A DNA stretch of 13,159 nt from Pigoraptor vietnamica (Eukaryota > Opisthokonta > Filasterea): contig CALSCQ010003118.1 in assembly GCA_943704525.1 (NCBI GenBank), forward strand, positions 1 to 13,159, given 5' to 3'. Below are positions 8,182 to 13,159 of the stretch, piece by piece. The first letter of the stretch is position 1. Every line of letters begins with the position of its first letter. The position numbers were made by a program, and so were the translations under genes. A model generated the notes under the pieces. That model was given only the letters and a program-made list of their open reading frames with translations. It ran no database searches and was not told the origin of the DNA.

Positions 8182-9013
8182 CTACTGGGAGAACTTCCAC
8201 ATGCGACGCGTCTTGCGTCCCTTCGGAATGGGCGGCAGCGTGCTCTCGCGCCGGGGCATCGTGTCCGTTTCAAACAGCAGCTGCTCTATCCTCATGCCCG
8301 TCAGCTCGTGGTTGACGCGGCGCTCGGCGCGAGCTTTCGTCTCCGGCGCTGGTCGGCCGTCTATTGGCAGAAGAGGCGGCGTCACGTGAGATGCTGGTTT
8401 CCCTCAATGCGGCCGCAAGGGCTAGATTCTTAAGCTGCTTCGGCGCAAACAGCGTGCCGCTCTAGAAAGTTCACGAGAACGCACACACAAACACCGTGTC
8501 ACACATGTTATGAGATCACACACAAACGCCCTCTTCAGACGCACCATGAGAGCACACACAAACGCCCTCTTCAGACGCGCCACGTTGCCATGAGAGCACA
8601 CACAAACGACTCATCCCATCGTGAGAACAAGGCGAAACCAAACAACAAACGCCTCGTCACGCACCGGCGAACGACCAGTCGGGGAGGTCCGTGAGTGGCC
8701 CATACTCATTGCCAGAGCGCGCAAGTCCAACACTGCACAGCAGAAACGACTCGGTTAAATCGTGCGACGGAAGGAACACGCAGCGAAACACAGAGTCTGC
8801 GCCCCTTCTACAAGCACACGGCCCAAAGTTTTGTCGAGAATAAAAACAGACAGCAAACGCACAGATCTTGAGCTTCTACTGCACGCACATGGCCTCAATT
8901 CCTTACCTCATGCGGTGCTTCATGCCTGCGCAAACGGCGGACGACGTGCGTAACTGGCGAACGGACGCACACGGCGCCAACACGGGGCACCTAAGCAACC
9001 TCAACAACGACAT
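8182..9013 (-). CDS. MRPL52: Mitochondrial large-subunit ribosomal protein mL52
   Basis: Predicted 117-aa mitochondrial ribosomal protein. Exons on the minus strand: 9013-8907, 8732-8665, 8360-8182 (TAG). Donors are GTAAGG and GTGCGT, acceptors GTGCAG and CAATAG, with introns of 174 and 304 nt. The first 30 or so residues are Arg/Ser/Leu-rich without acidic residues ([26 protein letters not shown]), a typical mitochondrial targeting peptide. The diagnostic block is [19 protein letters not shown] at about residues 46-64. By memory it matches the animal mL52 block YGPLTELPDWSYADGRPAP almost residue for residue, and it is only complete after splicing exons 2 and 3. The C-terminal 50 residues are basic and helical ([17 protein letters not shown]), ending in a Lys/Arg-rich tail. 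Length is close to human mL52 (123 aa as I recall). An ATG inside exon 1 at residue 31 is less likely, because it would lose the targeting peptide. The gene diverges from the HAM1-like gene. Confidence 0.9.
8511..8625. repeat. Degenerate tandem repeat in mL52 intron 2
   Basis: The phrase tgaga(t/g)cacacacaaacg starts at 8511, 8547 and 8591. The first two copies are followed by ccctcttcagacgc. Spacing is 36 then 44 nt, and the third copy diverges after the core. All copies lie inside the 304-nt intron 2 (8361-8664) of the mL52 gene, nearer its 5' end. Confidence 0.85.
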
Positions 9014-9887
9014 TCTCCGTGTGGCAATGCGAAGGGAAACTCTCACGGTGCACACTTCTCTTCGAACGGTGCAAAGGGGGCTTACAGCCGAGGCCAGTCA
9101 CGTGCGCTCTCTTCCTCTGAGTAACAATTTGAGTAACAAAAATGTTACTTTCGGTTACTCTCCGTTCGCCTGTCCACACACCACACACACCCACTTTTCC
9201 AGCTCTCTCGGCCTCGCGACGGGGCGGCGGAACAGTCCACGACCTTCGCCTGTCGCGGGCGGTGGTTGTTTATTGAGCTCGCGCCGACATTTCCCCTGTT
9301 TTGCATACCTTTCTCCAATTCTTTCGCGCGTGTTGCTGTGGCACGCGTGGTATGCGGGGAAGGCGTGTGTGCGTGGGAGTGACCGTGCCCAAAACCATCT
9401 ATTGAAAAAGCTGCGTTCCCTCATGACCACCTCTTGCCGTCTCTAGGTGCCGGTCTTGTTGCGCCCACGCGCCGCGCGCTCATCATGCCACTCACGGCGG
9501 AACTTCCGCGTGCTCGGCGCTGCTTTGCTGCATACCAACACACACACGCGTTTACCCCCGACCATGCGCTACACCTAGCCCATCCCCCGCCGCACGCGCC
9601 TGCCATTCCTTGCGCCGCATCATGTGCACACAATGAGTATCTGTGGGGCGGTGGGGAGAAGAGAATGTTCGCACGCGGGCCTTCGCGACGGCCCCGCAGA
9701 AGTGCTTTGTGTGCCATGCGACTGTACCGCACATGCGATCACATATATACGCTCGAACAATACCCGTCTCTGCGCACACATCTTTTTTTGCATCTCTTCA
9801 GATTTGAGATCAACATCAATTCTTATTTCTTCCAACTCACAAAACACTCTCTGCTCTTTGAGGCCGTGAACCAAAAAAAAAAAAAAA
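9014..9887. promoter_or_regulatory. Divergent intergenic region, mL52 / HAM1-like
   Basis: These 874 nt separate two divergent genes. I found no convincing coding exon; the open frames on both strands lack motifs. On the HAM1 side, ACATATATAC at 9741-9750 is a TATA-like element about 140 nt upstream of the ATG. Fifteen A (9873-9887) immediately precede ATG 9888. On the mL52 side, a nested palindrome sits at 9119-9160. Confidence 0.4.
9119..9160. promoter_or_regulatory. Nested palindrome upstream of mL52
   Basis: Two nested inverted repeats share one heptamer word. The outer pair is GAGTAAC (9119-9125) with GTTACTC (9154-9160). The inner pair is AGTAACA (9132-9138) with TGTTACT (9143-9149) around an AAAA loop. 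The word GAGTAACA also occurs twice as a direct repeat, 12 nt apart. It sits 106-147 nt upstream of the mL52 start codon and could be a transcription-factor site cluster or a 5'-UTR stem-loop; its role is unknown. Confidence 0.6.
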
Positions 9888-11676
9888 ATGTCGCAGAACC
9901 TTTCCGATGCGACTCGCCGCGACTCGAACCTCGGGGACGCCGCGCGCCGCGAGACGGCCATCCAGCGCGGCCATCAGGTGCAGCAGACGGTCGAGAGCAT
10001 TCGCCAGGGCGAGATCCCGTCCAATGTCGCGCTGAAGCAGGGCGCGACGACCACCAAGGAGATTCTCGAGGAGATCCGCCAGCACCCGGCGATGGGCCAG
10101 GAGGGGAAGGCGTTCGTCGGCGATGTCCAGAAGGTCACGAGCGACGTTGAGCGCATCATTGACACGAAGAACCCGGACGAGCGGCTGCAGCAGCTCGCCC
10201 TCCACGCCAAGGATGCCGCGTCGCAGGGCGTTGCGCTCTCCGAGACGGAGCTCAACAGGGTCCTCGGCAGCGGCGACGTCGACGAGATCAACACGCTCAT
10301 CATGCGCGATAGCCGCGCCATTGCGCGCCGACTCATCGAGGACGCCGAGTTCCGCGGCCACCTGAGCGAGTTCCTCCTCATCCTCAAGGACCTCGGGACG
10401 AAGCGCATCCAGCGCACGGGCGCCGTCGGCGGCATGGCGGGCGCGACGACGGGCGGCATGCAGCAGCAGCAGCAGGGCGGCAAGTACTGGTCGTGGTACG
10501 ACCCGTGGACGCAGATGGGCCTGAGCACTGACAAGTCTCTGTTCGGGTCGTCGGGAGTCGGCCTTGCGAGCGGCGTCGGATCGTACGGCGGCCAGGCGCC
10601 CAAGTGGGAGTCCGGACAGCAGCAGCAGCAGTACGGACAGCAGTACGGCGGCCAGCAGCAGTATGGCCAGGGCTACGGGCAGCAGCAGGGACAGTATGCT
10701 CAACAGGGCTACGGGACGACGGCTTCGACGACGCAGGGCGCGGGATCGATGGCGACCGGTCTTGCCGCGACGGCGGGCTCCACGGCGGGCGGCTACGAGA
10801 GCGGCGGCAAGTCGTTCGCTTACCAGCAGCGCGAGCAGCAGCAGGTCGGTCAGGGCTTTGAGCGCAAGCAGGGGTTTGAGGGCGCGCAGAGCGGCCGCTC
10901 GATGTCGGCGCACATGTGCCGCACGGACCGCAGCTGCTGCGGCGCCCCGCAGTACCAGGCCGCCATGTCGCAGACGAACGTCGAGGCGGTCGCCGGCGGT
11001 ATGACAGGCCGTTCGTACGGCGCGGGCGTCAACACGGTCGTCATGCCCTCCGGCGTCCAGCAGATGCCCCTTGGCCAGGCTCCGGCGATGCAGCAGCAGG
11101 GCATGCAGGGCGGCGCTTCGGGGGACTACTTCACGGAGGCAGACAAGACGCGCATGTTCGAGCGCTTCCTTGCGATCGTGCGCAAGATCGCCGAGGACCC
11201 CGAATCGAACGAGTCGTCGCGGCGGCTCATCCGTCTTGGCCGCTCAATGGCGGCGCGCTCGTCGTTCCTGAAGAGCCAGAACATCCAGAGCGTCAAGCAG
11301 GGCGTGCAGCAGGTGAAGGAGGAGGGCGCGGCGACCCACAAGATGCCCACGTCGCACGGGCAGGCCGTCGCCAAGGACTCGATCGCGCTGCTTGAGCGCT
11401 TCGCCGGCGGTTACAAGCTCGACCCGCTCCTCAAGTCGCTCGCGGCGACGATCGACCTCATCGCGAACGACACGTACCTCCTCGAGGTGATGAAGGAGAT
11501 GCGGCGCACGCTCGCGCGTTGCTTCGATCACCCGCGCCTTGCCGAGGAGCAGGGCTTCGCGGACCGCCTTCGCGAGCTCTTCAACGTGATGCTCGACCGC
11601 TCGGAGACCATCCGCTCGTCCCAGGAGGTGCGTGCGACGAATGGCTCTGCCTTTGTGGTTACTGTTTGACACCGCG

Positions 11677-11721
<45 letters not shown>

Positions 11722-13121
11722 TGTGTGTGTGTGTGTGTGTGTGTGTGGTGCAGTGACGACCGTCACCGATGCCATAACATTTATTGACATTTGTGTTTGT
11801 GTGTGTGTGTTACAGTGGACGACAGTCAACCGCGAGGCGAACGAGTTCATCAGCCGCCTCCAGAACGACCCCGACCTCAAGAGGCTCCGCATGGACGCAC
11901 AGCGCGCCATCGACAAGCTCTTCGTGAAGGACGCCAACGGAAACGTCACGTGAGTGCTCGCGTTTCGTGTGGGCGTACGAGCGCCTGTGTCACTGTTTGT
12001 GTGATTTTGTTTCTTTTGCTCTTGTGTGTGCGAGTGCCTGTGCGGCGCTGCTTGTGTGAAGCATGTGATTTAAGTTGGCACACCCACCACACGGCACTCA
12101 CATATATGCGCCCAACAGGCTCAACGGGCGACTCCTCTCCGAGCTGCGCGTCCCCGTTCTCGATGTCTTCCGCGACAACCTGCGCTACGTGCCCGTGCCC
12201 CGCATGGAGCAGCGCGTGCACACGGCCGTCGGTGACTTCGACGTGATCGCTGACAACATCGTGTTCTCGGCGTTGGACGTTCTTCCCGACAAGCTTAAGG
12301 TGAGGAGGCAGTAGCAGGGAATGCATATATGTTCGTGCATGTCTAGGGGCGGTGTACGTCATGTGTGTCGTACGTGAGTGCGCGTGTCCGTGCGTGCTGG
12401 TGAGGGTGCATGTGTGTGTGTGGAGACTGACTCGCGTGCTTCGGTTTCAGTTCGATCTCGACAACAAGATTGCGTTGTACATGAAGGACCTCAACGCTCA
12501 GGTCGACGATGCCCGCACGCGGATGAAGATCAAGCTGTGAGTGTGCGCACGACCCGCCGTCACAGCCCACCGACTCGCATGTGGACTGTGCCTGATGTAC
12601 ACTCACACACACGCGCGTGCACACACACCGCCCACACGCACACCAACACATACCGAAACACGCACTCTCACATCTACGGACGTGACGACACATGATAATG
12701 TGCCTTCCCTGACCCTTGTGCCTTGTGTTCGCAGGTCGGATATCCACGCGCACATCCGCGACATCGACCTCTGGTACCGCCGCACGAGCACGCCCCACAT
12801 CAGCGGTCATCCGCGCGTCGACGTCCACACCGGCGGTCGCGGTGTCCGGGTGCGTATATTGCTGCGCATTCGTTCGTCACCTGTCGTTCTCAATTGGAGC
12901 CTTGAAGTGGCGTGCGGCAGTGCGCACGAGTCGATGAGTTCTGTGTGGCGATTGCATGCTTCGCTGTGTTTATTACACCAAGTGTGACTGACCGTCTTCT
13001 CCTCTTGCGCGCAGGTGACCATCCGTGCGGTGATGCAGAACGCCGACCCCATCTTCACTGCGGAGAAGGTGAAGGTCAAGATCGACAAGCTCAAGATTCG
13101 CAGCGTCGGAAAGCACACCGA
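9888..13121 (+). CDS. HAM1-like protein with Q/G/Y-rich insert, 3' end beyond window
   Basis: Partial gene, 787 residues visible. Exons: 9888-11627, 11816-11949, 12119-12299, 12451-12536, 12735-12849, 13015-13121. The last exon ends at a GTGAGT donor that overlaps an in-frame GAG TGA; family members continue past this point, so I read it as a splice site. Residues 1-180 are helical (RQGEIPSNVALKQGATTTKE, FVGDVQKVTSDVERIIDT), followed by about 230 low-complexity residues. From residue 414 (YFTEADKTRMFERFLAIVRK) the sequence is ordered again. Exons 3-6 carry blocks I associate with the fungal HAM1 family (HAM1_N/HAM1_C Pfam domains): DNLRYVPVPRMEQRV, RTRMKIKLSDIHAHIRDIDL, GRGVRVTIRAVMQNADP and KVKVKIDKLKIRSV. 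That family is thought to have a lipid-binding TULIP/BPI-like fold. Molecular function is uncertain. The start is the ATG directly after a poly(A) leader. Confidence 0.85.
10440..11123 (+). repeat. Q/G/Y-rich low-complexity (prion-like) coding segment
   Basis: Residues about 185-412 of the HAM1-like protein are dominated by Gln, Gly, Tyr, Ser and Ala. They include a run of imperfect YGQQ/GGQQ/YGQGYGQQ repeats (nt about 10615-10710) and CAG runs (10461-10475, 10618-10632). Such composition is typical of prion-like, phase-separating segments. It interrupts a protein that is otherwise predicted to be ordered and helical on both sides. A Cys cluster (MCRTDRSCCG, nt 10914-10943) lies in the middle. 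Confidence 0.8.
11681..11811 (+). repeat. GT microsatellites in HAM1-like intron 1
   Basis: Two GT tracts (11681-11718 and about 11722-11747, separated by AAA), and a shorter one (11791-11811) that runs right up to the TACAG acceptor at 11815. All are inside the 188-nt intron 11628-11815 (donor GTGCGT, phase 0). Confidence 0.9.
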
Positions 13122-13159
13122 GTGAGTGAACGGGCTCAACGCGCATGTAGTACACCCCC

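Noticed and set aside
7871-8389. Plus-strand ORF of 172 codons
   Set aside because: Overlaps the mL52 last exon antisense, is rich in CA-repeat-derived Thr/His, and has no motif.
9155-9430. Minus-strand ORF of 91 codons in the intergenic region
   Set aside because: No domain, no good splice links to mL52 or any other exon; the mL52 start at 9013 already has a complete targeting peptide.
9434-9887. Open plus-strand frame running toward the HAM1-like start (238 codons from 9434)
   Set aside because: It is in a different frame from the HAM1-like protein, lacks motifs, and reads through the poly(A) leader as a lysine run.
9837-10913. Long minus-strand ORF of 358 codons antisense to HAM1 exon 1
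   Set aside because: Low-complexity Leu/Ala/Arg shadow caused by strong third-position GC bias of the true plus-strand gene.

Overview
This window is nuclear DNA from a GC-rich, intron-rich eukaryote, most likely a free-living single-celled one. Coding exons are strongly GC-biased at third positions. I count 19 complete GT-AG introns of 77 to 496 nt, plus one that runs off the right edge. Long CA/GT microsatellites lie inside introns, and stop codons of all three kinds are used normally. I cannot name the species or lineage from sequence alone.

Layout, left to right. (1) 397-1508, minus: an unrecognised protein with a long charged coiled coil made of 14- and 18-residue repeats, with an apparent frameshift in its C-terminal half. 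(2) 1838-3399, plus: a five-exon gene for a tandem two-domain dihydroneopterin aldolase (folate synthesis). A poly(A) leader, a three-codon upstream ORF and a probable 5'-UTR intron precede it. (3) 3792-4504, minus: a decayed leucine-rich-repeat gene. (4) 4880-7745, plus: a nine-exon secreted protein that joins a saposin-B domain to a purple acid phosphatase. (5) 8182-9013, minus: a small three-exon gene for mitochondrial ribosomal protein mL52, found by splicing short exons. (6) 9888 to beyond the right edge, plus: a HAM1-like (TULIP/BPI-related) protein with a Q/G/Y-rich low-complexity insert, six exons visible.

The six genes alternate strictly in strand, giving divergent pairs with short shared promoter regions (1509-1837, 4505-4879, 9014-9887) and convergent pairs between them. 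They do not form a pathway: folate synthesis, acid phosphatase activity, mitochondrial translation and a putative lipid-binding protein are simply neighbours. I see no multi-gene defence, mobile or biosynthetic system. The most notable items are the stand-alone tandem FolB protein, the SapB-phosphatase fusion, a perfect 31-bp intronic inverted repeat in a CA/GT array, the poly(A) leaders, and a nested palindrome upstream of mL52.

Gene models were built by hand from reading frame, GT-AG sites and remembered family motifs. No search or alignment was run.
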